Assembly (NCBI GenBank): GCA_947573135.1
Contig: CANPDU010000011.1
Location: 1-64,000, forward strand
DNA from: an uncultured Bacteroidales bacterium
Lineage (GTDB): Bacteria > Bacteroidota > Bacteroidia > Bacteroidales > Muribaculaceae
Length of the DNA stretch: 64,000 bases
Direction: 5' to 3'
Part shown: in pieces, positions 35,328-46,983 of the stretch
How the letters are laid out: every line of letters begins with the position of its first letter
Position numbering within the stretch: position 1 is the stretch's first letter
Made by a program: the position numbers and the translations under genes
The notes under the pieces: model-generated
Told to the model about the DNA's origin: nothing
Database searches by the model: none
Seen by the model: the letters and a program-made list of their open reading frames with translations, nothing else

Positions 35328-37175
35328 ATGAAATTTAAAAATATATTCACGATATTTTCCGCCCTGTGCGCGTCGCTGCTGCTGACGTGTTGCGAAGGCG
35401 AGAAAGATCTCATCATCATCGAAGGCAATCTGCCGATAAAGACATCAACACTTTTCCTTGTCGGTGATGCTACACCCAACGGCTGGAGCATCGACAACCC
35501 GACTCCAATGACTGCTTCCGACGACGATCCGCTCGTTTTCTCTTGGGAAGGCCAGTTAAACCCCGGCGAAATGAAGCTCTGTCTCACCAAAGGAAGTTGG
35601 GACGCGCCGTTTATTCGCCCGCTTGTCGCAGGCGACAAGATTGGACGTGACGGTATTGCCGATGCTTTGTTCGACATGCATGCCGGTGATCCTGACAACA
35701 AATGGAAAGTAGCCGACAAAGGCATCTACAGCCTGACATTCGATCTGCGTAACTGGATTATGAGCGCTAAGTTTGTCCGCGAAGCTGATGCGCCGGAGAT
35801 CATACCTGTTCAGACCGAGAACTTGTATATCGTCGGCAGTGCTACTCCTAACGGATGGAATATCGACGAACCTACGGCTCTTGAAAAGAAATCTGACTAT
35901 ATCTTCGTCTATGAAGGCCCGCTCGACGCAGGTGAGATGAAAGCCTGCACGACAACCGGCAGCTGGGATGTCGAATTTGTCCGTCCCTCTTACGACGGCT
36001 GCAAGATCAACAGTTCCGGCGCAGAAGCCGCAGATTTTGTCTTTACAGCTGCTCCTGATTACAAGTGGGTGGTAGACGAACCGGGCATATATCGTCTCAC
36101 ATTCGATCTTGAACACTTCACTATAGCTGCCGAATATACCGGATCATTCACGCCGACGCCTAAACTCTATATGATAGGCGAGGCGACCGAAGGCGGATGG
36201 AGCTGGGATGACGCTATAGTCATTGAAGCCTCTGAAGGTAATGACGGACTGTTCGTATGGGAAGGCGAACTCGGCCGCGGTTCGTTGAAAGCAAGCAGCG
36301 TCAAGGATTTCGAAGCTGCCTTCTACCGTCCGGCGGTCGCTGACTGTGAGATTTCTTCTGAAGGCGTAGCTTCTCATGAGATGGTTCTCACTGAGGGACC
36401 CGATGACAAGTGGCTCGTTACGACTGCCGGCAGATATCGTCTGACATTCAACACTACCGATATGACATTCGACGCCGTGTACAAGGGCGAGTCTGTGGAT
36501 TTTCCTGTTCTATATATGATCGGTGATGCCACTGCCGGAGGATGGAGCCTCGACGACGCTACTCCCGTGACAACTGATACGGAGAATTTCTATCAGTGGG
36601 AGGGCATCCTTAATGTAGGAGCAATGAAGGCATGTTTCACTCGTGATTTCTCTGCACCGTTCTATCGCCCGGCTGACTCGGGATGTGAGATCTCCGAAAC
36701 CGGGGCAAGCTCTGACGCAATGGTTTTTACGACTGATCCTGACGATAAATGGACTGTGACAAAAGCAGGTAAATATCGTCTGACATTCGATATGTCGGCC
36801 ATGAAATTCTCGGCTCAGTATCTCGAGAGCGCTGTCATTGTGCCGCGTCTTTATATGATTGGCGAGGCTACTGCCGGAGGTTGGAGTCTTGATGACGCCA
36901 CTGAGTATAATCATGTCGAAGGAACTGAAGGCACATATACATGGACCGGTGAACTCAAGACCGGAACGTTCAAGGCTTGTACGGTTAAAGATTTCAATGC
37001 TCCGTTCTACCGTCCTTCTGACAATAACTGCGAAATTTCTGAAAACGGTGTATCGAAGCCTGACGTGGTTTACACAACAGGACCGGATGATCAGTGGAAA
37101 GTGGTTAAAGCCGGCAAATACACTATCACTATTGATATCGTGGCTATGACGATATCGGCTAAATTTATCAACTGA
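35328..37175 (+). CDS. SusE/SusF-like surface glycan-binding lipoprotein with five repeats
   Basis: 615 residues with a lipoprotein start (LLLTCCEG, lipid on Cys21 or Cys22). Five tandem beta-sandwich modules begin at residues 41, 165, 279, 394 and 507, each opening with a motif like LYMIGEATAGGWSLDDA and containing FYRP/FVRP and YRLTFD. They match the starch-binding modules of SusE/SusF, which bind glycans through aromatic clusters, but five copies is more than SusE (two to three) or SusF (three). The protein lies on the outside of the cell and would gather polysaccharide for SusCD. The last three repeats are the most alike. Confidence 0.85.
   Translation: MKFKNIFTIFSALCASLLLTCCEGEKDLIIIEGNLPIKTSTLFLVGDATPNGWSIDNPTPMTASDDDPLVFSWEGQLNPGEMKLCLTKGSWDAPFIRPLVAGDKIGRDGIADALFDMHAGDPDNKWKVADKGIYSLTFDLRNWIMSAKFVREADAPEIIPVQTENLYIVGSATPNGWNIDEPTALEKKSDYIFVYEGPLDAGEMKACTTTGSWDVEFVRPSYDGCKINSSGAEAADFVFTAAPDYKWVVDEPGIYRLTFDLEHFTIAAEYTGSFTPTPKLYMIGEATEGGWSWDDAIVIEASEGNDGLFVWEGELGRGSLKASSVKDFEAAFYRPAVADCEISSEGVASHEMVLTEGPDDKWLVTTAGRYRLTFNTTDMTFDAVYKGESVDFPVLYMIGDATAGGWSLDDATPVTTDTENFYQWEGILNVGAMKACFTRDFSAPFYRPADSGCEISETGASSDAMVFTTDPDDKWTVTKAGKYRLTFDMSAMKFSAQYLESAVIVPRLYMIGEATAGGWSLDDATEYNHVEGTEGTYTWTGELKTGTFKACTVKDFNAPFYRPSDNNCEISENGVSKPDVVYTTGPDDQWKVVKAGKYTITIDIVAMTISAKFIN
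35448..37175 (+). repeat. Five tandem ~345-base coding repeats
   Basis: Repeat starts at 35448, 35820, 36162, 36507 and 36846 (spacings 372, 342, 345 and 339 bases). Each begins with codons for [L/V]-[Y/F]-[M/L/I]-[I/V]-G-[D/E/S]-A-T and ends with a T-I/F-S/D-A-K/E strand. Repeats 4 and 5 are the most alike. Confidence 0.85.
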
Positions 37176-37203
37176 TTGATTTAATTGTCTTTAATTTCTG
37201 AAT

Positions 37204-38622
37204 ATGAAAAAAATGAATATAATGGCTCTGGCACTCGCATCGGCAGTGTTTTCAAGCTGTGCTGACGATATCGAAATGCGCCGTCCACCGGTATATGAGT
37301 TGCCTGATCTTCCTGTTATCGAGGGCATACACTCTTTCAAAGCGCCGCTTTACTGGAGCATATATGAATACTGCTACACTCAGGAACAGAGCGGTGTGAG
37401 CAACTCTGATATGGACTTCACTCCCGCACAGTGGGATGAAGTGATCGACTGGGTTGCACGTGAGCTGAAACCCTACGGATATGATATGGTCTGCACAGAC
37501 GGTTTTATTCCTATGAATGCAAAGGACAAATCCGGCTACATGACCCATTACGGTTCTATGGCACTGAAGGATCTTGTCGCAAAATGCAAGGAAAAGGGTC
37601 TGAAAGTCGGTGTCTATGACAATCCTTTGTGGATTCATGGACCCGGTGAAACCAAAATAGAAGGCACTGACTACACTTTCGACAATCTGTATTATAACAA
37701 TAAGACCGAGATCATGAACCCGACGGCTGAAAACAAGTGGTTCAACTGGGCCGTGGCTGAGAATCCGGGAACCCGTGAATATATCGACGGCTTCTTCAAG
37801 CATTACGCTGACCTTGGCATTGATTATATACGCATGGACTTCCTGTCTTGGTATGAGGATGGCAAAGATCGCAATATCGGTATTGTCGGCCATGGTTATG
37901 GCCATGACAGCTATGCGCGCGCGCTCAGTTACATCGCCGAATCAGCTCAGAAATATGGTATTTTTACCTCTCTTGTGATGCCTCATCTCTACAACGACGC
38001 TGAGGTTGAGGCCCGCTATGGCAACATGGTCAGAATTGTGGCGGACACTGCCGGCGGCGGATGGTGGCACTGCTCTGACTGCGACCGCGGGAAATCGTAT
38101 ACTAACTGGCCCAACTGTATGAATATGTTTGACGGGTTTACATATTGGTCTCACATTTCAGGACGCGAAAAAGTCATACTTGACGGAGACTTCATCCGCC
38201 TTAACACTTTCGCTTCCGATGCCGAGCGTGAGTCTGTCGTTTCGCTGCAGCTGATGGCAGGAGGTCCGGTGACGGTGTCTGACCGTCCGTCGACAATTGG
38301 CAACAATGTTAAGTTCTACACCAACTCTGAGTTGCTGGCTCTCAATGCTGACCGTTTCGTCGGCCATCCTCTCAGCGACAAACTTAACGATCGTGACAAC
38401 ATGATCTGGCACGGTACTATGACTGACGGCAGCCATGTGATCGGTCTGTTCAACCGCGACAACACTGCGGCCACTCTGTCGGTCGATCTGGCCGAACTCG
38501 GCATCAGCGGTGAATGGAATATGCGTGATCTATGGCGCCATGCCGACGAAGGTAAGGCTCCGGCCACAATCTCGGCCACATTGCCGGCTCACGGATGTAA
38601 GATTATCAAGCTCTCTAAATAA
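37204..38622 (+). CDS. GH27-like glycoside hydrolase lipoprotein
   Basis: 472 residues with a lipobox FSSC (Cys19). A TIM-barrel with the clan GH-D look: YGYDMVCTDGFIP near 91-103, YIRMD at 208-212 (Asp212 as probable nucleophile), and RIVADTAGGGWW at 277-288 (Asp281 as probable acid/base). The C-terminal beta domain has the usual VIGLFNRDNTAATLSVDL and LWRH. GH27 includes alpha-galactosidases, alpha-N-acetylgalactosaminidases and isomalto-dextranases; which applies is not settled, though the GH97 neighbour leans toward an alpha-glucan. It lies within the susCD operon, 28 bases behind the SusE/F-like gene. Confidence 0.72.
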   Translation: MKKMNIMALALASAVFSSCADDIEMRRPPVYELPDLPVIEGIHSFKAPLYWSIYEYCYTQEQSGVSNSDMDFTPAQWDEVIDWVARELKPYGYDMVCTDGFIPMNAKDKSGYMTHYGSMALKDLVAKCKEKGLKVGVYDNPLWIHGPGETKIEGTDYTFDNLYYNNKTEIMNPTAENKWFNWAVAENPGTREYIDGFFKHYADLGIDYIRMDFLSWYEDGKDRNIGIVGHGYGHDSYARALSYIAESAQKYGIFTSLVMPHLYNDAEVEARYGNMVRIVADTAGGGWWHCSDCDRGKSYTNWPNCMNMFDGFTYWSHISGREKVILDGDFIRLNTFASDAERESVVSLQLMAGGPVTVSDRPSTIGNNVKFYTNSELLALNADRFVGHPLSDKLNDRDNMIWHGTMTDGSHVIGLFNRDNTAATLSVDLAELGISGEWNMRDLWRHADEGKAPATISATLPAHGCKIIKLSK

Positions 38623-38625
38623 TAA

Positions 38626-40764
<2,139 letters not shown>

Positions 40765-40819
40765 ATTCTATTGTCGGCTCAGGATGGTGATCATCCGATA
40801 ACAGCTGATCGATAACAGG

Positions 40820-40857
40820 TGTCTGCGGTCCTGTCTCAGGGCCGCAGACATTTTTTT
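40820..40857 (+). terminator. Rho-independent terminator of the PUL operon
   Basis: Nine-base arms 40820-40828 and 40842-40850 pair exactly, followed by seven T. It starts 56 bases past the GH97 stop. Confidence 0.85.
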
Positions 40858-40881
40858 ATTACAGAGAGACAGATATAACGA

Positions 40882-40910
40882 AAGCGGCTGAGCGATGAGC
40901 TCAGCCGCTT
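40882..40910 (-). terminator. Hairpin after the Cys-rich lipoprotein gene
   Basis: Perfect 11-base arms (40882-40892 and 40900-40910) with a seven-base loop, 56 bases past the stop of the minus-strand gene. The trailing T run on the minus strand is poor. Confidence 0.5.
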
Positions 40911-40965
40911 GGCGTTAGCAGAACATTGTCTGCGATAATGTTGTTGGAGTTGGAATCTAAATCAA

Positions 40966-41211
40966 TTATTTAGCAACTTCAGTTGCTTCTGCAGCAACAG
41001 CTTCTGTGCAGTCAGCGCAAGTGCCTTCACCTTTGCAGGAGTCGTTCTTGCAAGAGTCATTCTTGCAGCAGGGAGTTTCTGCGACAACAGTTTCTTCAGT
41101 TGCTACAACTTCAGTAGCTTCGTCGTTGGCAGCAGCTTCAGCAGCCTTGTTACCACAAGAGAAAAGAGATACGCTGAAAACGACAGCAAGTAATAAAACT
41201 AACTTTTTCAT
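40966..41211 (-). CDS. Cys-rich mini-lipoprotein
   Basis: 81 residues from the ATG at 41211; a longer start at 41238 reads through the leader and is rejected. Signal with lipobox LFSC, lipid on Cys19. The mature chain is Ala/Glu/Thr-rich and acidic, around a compact Cys cluster CCKNDSCKNDSCKGEGTCAD, six Cys plus one, in which CKNDS is doubled. That spacing suggests metal binding or disulfide knots in the periplasm. I know no function for this family. It has its own full-consensus promoter and ends convergent to the PUL. Confidence 0.75.
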   Translation of the reverse strand: MKKLVLLLAVVFSVSLFSCGNKAAEAAANDEATEVVATEETVVAETPCCKNDSCKNDSCKGEGTCADCTEAVAAEATEVAK

Positions 41212-41263
41212 TTTTGTTTGATTTAATAAATAAAACAATATTTTTAATGCTTCAAAAACGCTG

Positions 41264-41294
41264 CAAAGTTATCGTCTTTTTTTGTATTGGCAAA
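41264..41294 (-). promoter_or_regulatory. Putative promoter for the Cys-rich lipoprotein
   Basis: TTTG (41291-41294), 19-base spacer, TAACTTTG (41264-41271): exact consensus on the minus strand. The leader is about 46 bases. Confidence 0.6.
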
Positions 41295-41362
41295 ACATTT
41301 TCCGCGTTTTTTAAGGGTTTGACCGCAAAAAATCACCGAAAAAGACTCTGGGATGGCAATTT

Positions 41363-43084
41363 TCATCCGTGCTGCGCGGATTTGGCTGTGAGTGTGGCGA
41401 CAATATTATTGGCCATAACCACAGCTTTGGTGATATGGTCGCATATATGGTCAGAGCCTATCATGCGGTCTATGCCTGCATGTTCGAGCGCCTCGCGCAC
41501 GTTGGGCTTGACTCCCGAAAGCACAATGTGGATGCCTTCTTTCTGCGACGAGCTGATGAGTATCTCGAGGTTGTGAAGACCCGTAGCGTCGATAAACGAT
41601 ACTTTACGCATGCGGATTATGCGCACAAGCGGTTTTGAGCCGAGGGTTGAACGCATCATCTCGTCGAATTTCGTTGCGACGCCGAAGAAGAACGGTCCGT
41701 CGATCTCGTAGACGCTCACGCCTTTGGCCACGTCGAGCACCTCGTGATGATCCAGACCGAGATCTGTGCCTTCGGCCACGTCGAGCTGCTCCGAGTAGAC
41801 TTTGATCTCTGTGTTTTCGGTGACGCGGCGCAGGAAGAGCACGACAGCAAGGAGCAGGCCGATTTCGATTGCGATCGTGAGGTCGAAGATGACTGTCAGC
41901 AGGAAGGTGACAATCAGCACCGAGATGTCGCTTTTTGGAGCCTTGAAGATGCCGACGATCGTTCGCCAGCCGCTCATGTTGTAGGCCACGACCATAAGCA
42001 CGGCGCCGAGACACGCCATCGGCACATAATTGATCAGCGGCATAAGGAACAGAAATATCAGCAACAGAACCAAAGCATGGATAATGCCGGCGACAGGTGT
42101 GCGTCCGCCGTTTGATATATTGGTCATTGTGCGGGCGATCGCTCCGGTGACAGGTATGCCCCCGAAAAACGGCACCGCAATATTGGCTATGCCCTGACCG
42201 ATAAGCTCGGTATTGCTGTTGGTATGGGATCCGGTCACACCGTCGGCCACAGTGGCCGAGAGCAGTGACTCTATGGCGCCGAGTACGGCGATTGTGAACG
42301 CCGATGGCAGCAGCATGTTGATAGTGGCCATGTTAAGCTCGAAACCGTGGGGCGTCGGTATGTCTGTTGCCATCGTGCCGAAGCGGTCACCGATAGTCTC
42401 GACACTGTACCAGTCGAAATTTACTCCCATGATCCACGAAGCGGCGGTGACAATGACAATTGCGATCAGTGCGCCCGGCAATTTTTTTGAGATCCTGGGA
42501 GTGAATATGATTATAAGCAGAGATACCAGACCCGTTGCCAGAGTCGGCAGAGCGATATTGCCGAAGTTTTTGAAATACATTATCCATTTGGGGATAAATT
42601 GTCCGGGGACATCGCGCAGCCCGAGACCGAAGAAATCGTTGATCTGGGTCGAGAAGATGGTCAGCGCGATACCGGCAGTGAAGCCGACAACGATAGGATA
42701 GGGGATGAATTTGATGACCGTGCCGAGTCTGAACACGCCCATCAGCAGGAGAATCACACCGGCCATGAACGTCGCGATCGCAAGCCCGTGGAGACCGAAC
42801 TGGGCTATGATATTATAGACGATGACGATAAATGCGCCTGTCGGGCCGCCGATCTGCACTGAGTTTCCGCCAAAGAACGACACTAAGAAACCGCCGATAA
42901 TGGCTGTGATCAGACCGATAGTCGGGCTGACTCCGGATGCGATACCGAATGCGATGGCCAACGGGAGGGCGACAATGCCGACAACGATGCCGGCTATGAC
43001 ATCCTCTTTGAGCCGCGTCATGTTGTAATGACGCAGTGCCCCAAACAATTTGGGGTGAAAGTCAATAGCTTCAGAAAGCTTCAT
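41363..43084 (-). CDS. SulP-family anion transporter with STAS domain
   Basis: 573 residues from the ATG at 43084 (a longer frame to 43159 crosses the promoter area and is rejected). Ten to twelve membrane helices with the SulP signature VGIVALPLAIAFGIASGVSPTIGLITAIIGG, then a cytoplasmic STAS domain from about 440 with VSFIDATGLHNLEIL. Such proteins move sulfate, bicarbonate or other anions with protons or sodium. The substrate cannot be told; no sulfate-assimilation gene is near. It follows a WG-repeat gene on the same strand after a 127-base gap. Confidence 0.9.
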   Translation of the reverse strand: MKLSEAIDFHPKLFGALRHYNMTRLKEDVIAGIVVGIVALPLAIAFGIASGVSPTIGLITAIIGGFLVSFFGGNSVQIGGPTGAFIVIVYNIIAQFGLHGLAIATFMAGVILLLMGVFRLGTVIKFIPYPIVVGFTAGIALTIFSTQINDFFGLGLRDVPGQFIPKWIMYFKNFGNIALPTLATGLVSLLIIIFTPRISKKLPGALIAIVIVTAASWIMGVNFDWYSVETIGDRFGTMATDIPTPHGFELNMATINMLLPSAFTIAVLGAIESLLSATVADGVTGSHTNSNTELIGQGIANIAVPFFGGIPVTGAIARTMTNISNGGRTPVAGIIHALVLLLIFLFLMPLINYVPMACLGAVLMVVAYNMSGWRTIVGIFKAPKSDISVLIVTFLLTVIFDLTIAIEIGLLLAVVLFLRRVTENTEIKVYSEQLDVAEGTDLGLDHHEVLDVAKGVSVYEIDGPFFFGVATKFDEMMRSTLGSKPLVRIIRMRKVSFIDATGLHNLEILISSSQKEGIHIVLSGVKPNVREALEHAGIDRMIGSDHICDHITKAVVMANNIVATLTAKSAQHG

Positions 43085-43125
43085 AGAATTGTACCTTTTT
43101 AAGTCTTTTTTACCTTTTGAAGCCG

Positions 43126-43133
43126 CAAAGGTA
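43126..43133 (-). promoter_or_regulatory. Possible -7 box for sulP
   Basis: TACCTTTG on the minus strand, 41 bases ahead of the start codon. No proper -33 box 19-21 bases upstream. Confidence 0.4.
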
Positions 43134-43211
43134 CAAAAATATCTTGACAAAAAGCTCAATAATTACATATAAACGCCATTATGGACGAATCAAGCGCTGA
43201 TTATTCGGCTG

Positions 43212-44579
43212 TCATTCGTTGAGCGGGATCCATTTGCTGTTGACTCCGTCTTCCTGAGCTCTGGCTTCGGCTTTGCCGTTCTCAACGCGATAGATATACA
43301 TATATTTACACGGCAGGACTTCCTTTCCGTGTTTATTTATAAGTCCGATTGGAAACACATGGCTTCGTGTGTAGACTATCGCATATTCTCCGTTGTAGCG
43401 GTCGAATGATTCTATTTTGGTGTATTTGTCGCATTCAACCAGTAATTTGCCGGTACTGCGGTTTGCCAGACCGGCGCGTCCTCCTGCGGGTGTCTCTTTC
43501 CAGAGATGGATGACATCGTATTCGCTGCGCAACTGGTCGTAGTCACATTTGAGAGCCTCGTTGCCGTCAAAGTCGATCAGTCCGTAGAGTCCGTTATTCT
43601 TTGCGAGTATCAGATTGTCGTTGTATGGCTCAAGCAAGTCATAAGCCTCTTTGGTCAGAATATCGCCTGTCCGGTTGTCGGCGAGTGAATAACCGTTTTC
43701 ATTGTGGTGCAATATGTAGCGGTTGCCGACTTTGTCAGACCCTTCGAATTCAACCGGTATTACCTCCTGACCATTGAGATTGACATAACCGATTTTGTCA
43801 CCAAGCATCACACGCATCAGATTGCCTTCGTCGATTTCGAATGCCGCGTCATATTTAGGCTCTACGACTATATGTCCTTGCTCATCCATCAGCCCGAATT
43901 TCCGGTCATCGCCAATTTTCTCTATCAAAGAATAATAGACGACATCGGCTGTGTCACAGCGTGATTCCGGCCACGAATAATTGCACGGCAGCAGCTCTTC
44001 GAGATCATCGGATGATGCAAATCCATAGTTATTGTCATTGTACAGCAGGAGCAGATTGTCATTGAACGGTTTGATTTCGTCATAAGCACACCTGAGCAGC
44101 TGCGCGCCCGCATCGTCGATTATGCCGACCTTGCCGTTCTGCCATGCATAGGCTTTGCCGTCGGTCCAGTCTCCGATTTCATCAAATTGGCATGCTATCA
44201 CCTGATTGTTGTTGTGGTCGATATAACCATAGAGAGAATTTTTCTGAACTTTTGCTCTCCCACCGTCGAATGGTTCGGCGCTGTCATATCCGAGTGCTAT
44301 CGCAAAGTCGCCGTCCTGATCAATATACCCCCATCTGTCGCCCATGCGGACGGCAGCGAGGCCCTCGCTGAAATCCTTGGCCGAATCATATTTCCCGTCA
44401 ATTTTCGTATCACCGCTGTCATCTATGTATCCATATTTGCCATTGTCGCACAGATATGGGTAAAGATCGACAGTTATATTTTCATATTGAGACACTTCCT
44501 CTGTCTTTGTCTGCTTGCCGCAGGATATTGTCATAAAACTTATCAGTAGTGTTGCGGCAAAGATAGGGGCTAATTTCAT
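43212..44579 (-). CDS. WG-repeat lipoprotein
   Basis: 455 residues. Lipobox MTISC puts the lipid on Cys20. The rest is built of about eight to ten WG repeats of 35-50 residues, with recurring G(Y/L)ID(D/H).G and (I/V)PC.Y-type motifs, e.g. DRWGYIDQDGDFAIALGYDSAEPF. WG repeats are thought to make beta-rich binding surfaces, without a settled job. The gene starts three bases behind the symporter stop, so it is in the same operon as the symporter and the tat genes. Confidence 0.85.
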   Translation of the reverse strand: MKLAPIFAATLLISFMTISCGKQTKTEEVSQYENITVDLYPYLCDNGKYGYIDDSGDTKIDGKYDSAKDFSEGLAAVRMGDRWGYIDQDGDFAIALGYDSAEPFDGGRAKVQKNSLYGYIDHNNNQVIACQFDEIGDWTDGKAYAWQNGKVGIIDDAGAQLLRCAYDEIKPFNDNLLLLYNDNNYGFASSDDLEELLPCNYSWPESRCDTADVVYYSLIEKIGDDRKFGLMDEQGHIVVEPKYDAAFEIDEGNLMRVMLGDKIGYVNLNGQEVIPVEFEGSDKVGNRYILHHNENGYSLADNRTGDILTKEAYDLLEPYNDNLILAKNNGLYGLIDFDGNEALKCDYDQLRSEYDVIHLWKETPAGGRAGLANRSTGKLLVECDKYTKIESFDRYNGEYAIVYTRSHVFPIGLINKHGKEVLPCKYMYIYRVENGKAEARAQEDGVNSKWIPLNE

Positions 44580-44582
44580 TTT

Positions 44583-45767
44583 TTAGTTGTTTTGTTTATG
44601 TAAAGTACTTTTTTTGAATATGCGGTCGACGATCTGGGCGATGGCGCCGTCGCCGGTGACGTTGCAGGCTGTGCCGAAGCTGTCCATCGCTATGTAGAGA
44701 GCAATCATGAGAGCATTGTCGGCCTCAGTAAATCCGAGCATTGATGATAGCAGACCCAGCGAGGCCATGATCGCGCCGCCGGGCACACCCGGGGCAGCGA
44801 CGATTGTGATGCCGAGCATGGCGATGAAGCCGGCAAACATCTCGACCGAGTAGGGCATAGAATGGGTGAGCATCAGAGCAAGCGCGCAGGCGACTATTTT
44901 CAGCGTTGAGCCTGACATGTGGATAGTCGCGCAGAGAGGTATGACGAAGCCTGCGGTGTCTTTGTCGACACCGAGCGCGACAGTCTGGCGCAGCGTTACT
45001 GGGATTGTAGCGGCCGACGACTGGGTGCCGAGTGCGGTGAAATAGGCCGGCATCATGCGCCACAGGGCTTTGAACGGATTGATCCGTGAAAACAGCGAGG
45101 CGATAAGATACTGTACGATGAGCACTCCGACGTGCATGGCGAATATCACCAAGATTATGCCGGCGAAAGTCCGTAGCATAGATCCGACTTCTCCGGTCAG
45201 TGTCATAGACAGGAAGATGCCGAAGATGTAAAGCGGCAGCAGCGGGATTATGACTTTACCGATGGTGAGGTTGATGACCTGACGGAAGTCGAGCATCACG
45301 TTGCGGAAGTATCCGCTGTCGATGCGGGCCAGACACAGACCGATAACGAAAGCGAGTACGAGAGCGGTCATGACGTTCATCAGCGGCTCGATCTCGACGG
45401 TGAAGCAGGGCGCGACCGAGACGGCGGCCTCCCGCGAGGCAACATACGCATCGACTTTTATCATTGACGGAAAAGTCAGGTCAGACACGAAGTATGACAT
45501 CATGCCAGAGGCAAATGTCATGGCATAGGCGATCAGGGCTGTGGCGACAAGCATTTTGCCTGCCTTGCGGCCGATCTCAAAAATCGCCGGAGCTACAAAA
45601 CCAACGATGAGCAGCGGGATTATAAATCCGAGAAACTGGCTGAAAATGCCATTGAAAGTGACGAATATTCTTGCCAGCCATGCCGGGGAAAATGTTCCGA
45701 CTGCGATGCCGGCAACAATGGCTATCAGTATTTTAGGAAGAAGTCCTAATCTCAATCTCGTTTTCAT
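44583..45767 (-). CDS. Dicarboxylate/amino acid:cation symporter (DAACS)
   Basis: 394 residues, about eight membrane helices and two re-entrant loops. Family motifs TALGTQSSAATIPVT, the Pro-rich helix with PLCATIHMSGST, and a closing ITGDGAIAQIVDRIF-like end (CNVTGDGAIAQIVD) are present. It would import glutamate, aspartate, serine or C4-dicarboxylates with sodium or protons. It follows tatC by 19 bases. Confidence 0.9.
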   Translation of the reverse strand: MKTRLRLGLLPKILIAIVAGIAVGTFSPAWLARIFVTFNGIFSQFLGFIIPLLIVGFVAPAIFEIGRKAGKMLVATALIAYAMTFASGMMSYFVSDLTFPSMIKVDAYVASREAAVSVAPCFTVEIEPLMNVMTALVLAFVIGLCLARIDSGYFRNVMLDFRQVINLTIGKVIIPLLPLYIFGIFLSMTLTGEVGSMLRTFAGIILVIFAMHVGVLIVQYLIASLFSRINPFKALWRMMPAYFTALGTQSSAATIPVTLRQTVALGVDKDTAGFVIPLCATIHMSGSTLKIVACALALMLTHSMPYSVEMFAGFIAMLGITIVAAPGVPGGAIMASLGLLSSMLGFTEADNALMIALYIAMDSFGTACNVTGDGAIAQIVDRIFKKSTLHKQNN

Positions 45768-45786
45768 GGTATGCGACGGTCAGATA

Positions 45787-46605
45787 TTATTCATCCGGCG
45801 AATTATCTTCAGGATCAGGGCGCGGCACAAGCCGTGAGCTGAACTCCCACAGAGCATAGACCGGAATGAATACTGCAAATAGTGTGAACGGGTCGCCGGT
45901 TGGGGTGATGAGTGCGGCGAGGATGAGTATGGCTACAATCGCGTGCTTGCGGTAGTGGCCGAAGAACGATCGCTTGAGCAGTCCCATTTTGCCGAGGAGC
46001 CATGCGAGCAGCGGGAGCTCGAAAACCATGCCCATAAGCAGGATAAGCGTGAAAAAGTTATCCATATATGAGTCAAGCGAAATCATACCCGTGATCTGGT
46101 CGCTGAGAGTGTACTGCGACAAGAATCTGACCGCGAGAGGCAGCACGATGAAGTAGCCGACCAGCACACCGAGAAAGAACATCAGGTTGCCGAACAGAAA
46201 GGCTCGGCGTATGCCGTGTTTTTCGCTTTCGTAGAGCGCCGGCTCGACGAAAGTCCACAGCAGATAGATGATGACCGGAAATCCGAACACGAACGCGAGC
46301 CAGCACGATGCCGACATATGGATAAAGAACTGAGTGGTGAGCTGCATGCTCACGAGGTTGACATGAAAGTCGGGATTGGCCGATAGTTCGGCGGGCAGAA
46401 TGCCTGCACCGGAGATGAGGTCGAAGAACCGGTATGTGACAAATGTTCCGGAACAAGGCGCAAGGATGACATGATCGAAAAACCACGGCATGATTATAAA
46501 TGCCGCGATGCCCAGTACAAGCACAACCGCAACGATTTTAAAGAGGACACTCCGCAACGCGTCGAGATGCCCCCAAAAGGACATTTCGTCAGACTTCGCA
46601 GCCAT
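45787..46605 (-). CDS. tatC: Twin-arginine translocase subunit TatC
   Basis: 272 residues with six membrane helices. N-terminal SFWGHLDALRSVLF, the periplasmic-loop motif FIHMSASCWLAFVFGFPVIIYLLWTFVEPALYESEK and the following YFIVLPLAVRFL carry the conserved Phe, Pro and Glu positions of TatC. TatC reads the twin-arginine signal and forms the receptor complex in the inner membrane. It lies 40 bases behind tatA. The C-terminal tail ends in a Pro/Asp-rich stretch. Confidence 0.95.
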   Translation of the reverse strand: MAAKSDEMSFWGHLDALRSVLFKIVAVVLVLGIAAFIIMPWFFDHVILAPCSGTFVTYRFFDLISGAGILPAELSANPDFHVNLVSMQLTTQFFIHMSASCWLAFVFGFPVIIYLLWTFVEPALYESEKHGIRRAFLFGNLMFFLGVLVGYFIVLPLAVRFLSQYTLSDQITGMISLDSYMDNFFTLILLMGMVFELPLLAWLLGKMGLLKRSFFGHYRKHAIVAILILAALITPTGDPFTLFAVFIPVYALWEFSSRLVPRPDPEDNSPDE

Positions 46606-46645
46606 AGACAGACTTTATGGGGCTAAAAAACGGGTGGTGAGCCGG

Positions 46646-46882
46646 TTACTCGGCGTCAGATTTGTCGTTGCTTTTTTTATCGTCTTTCTCTACGGGCTTC
46701 TCAAGTTCCTCTTTGGCTTCCTGAAGACCCTGCTTGAAACTGTTGACGCCTTTGCCGAGGCCGCGCATCAGTTCGGGTATTTTCTTTCCGCCGAAGAGCA
46801 GAAGGATCACAAGAAGAATGATAATGAGCTGCCATCCACGGATGTTTGCAAAGAAGAGAGGTATAAGAGCTATGATATTCAT
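46646..46882 (-). CDS. tatA: Twin-arginine translocase subunit TatA
   Basis: 78 residues from the ATG at 46882; the longer frame to 46969 has no support. One membrane helix ([15 protein letters not shown]) leads into the TatA hinge [17 protein letters not shown], an amphipathic helix and an acidic/basic tail ([13 protein letters not shown]). TatA multimers form the protein-conducting part of the Tat system. No tatB is seen, as in other minimal TatAC systems. A smaller TatA-like gene lies 101 bases upstream. Confidence 0.92.
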   Translation of the reverse strand: MNIIALIPLFFANIRGWQLIIILLVILLLFGGKKIPELMRGLGKGVNSFKQGLQEAKEELEKPVEKDDKKSNDKSDAE

Positions 46883-46983
46883 AATCTTAAAGGGTGTTTG
46901 AAATGGAATGATGATTTTTATGAATGTAAAGATACTATATTTTTTTGAAACGGGAGCTACAGCAAGCAAGTTTTAAAAATAAT

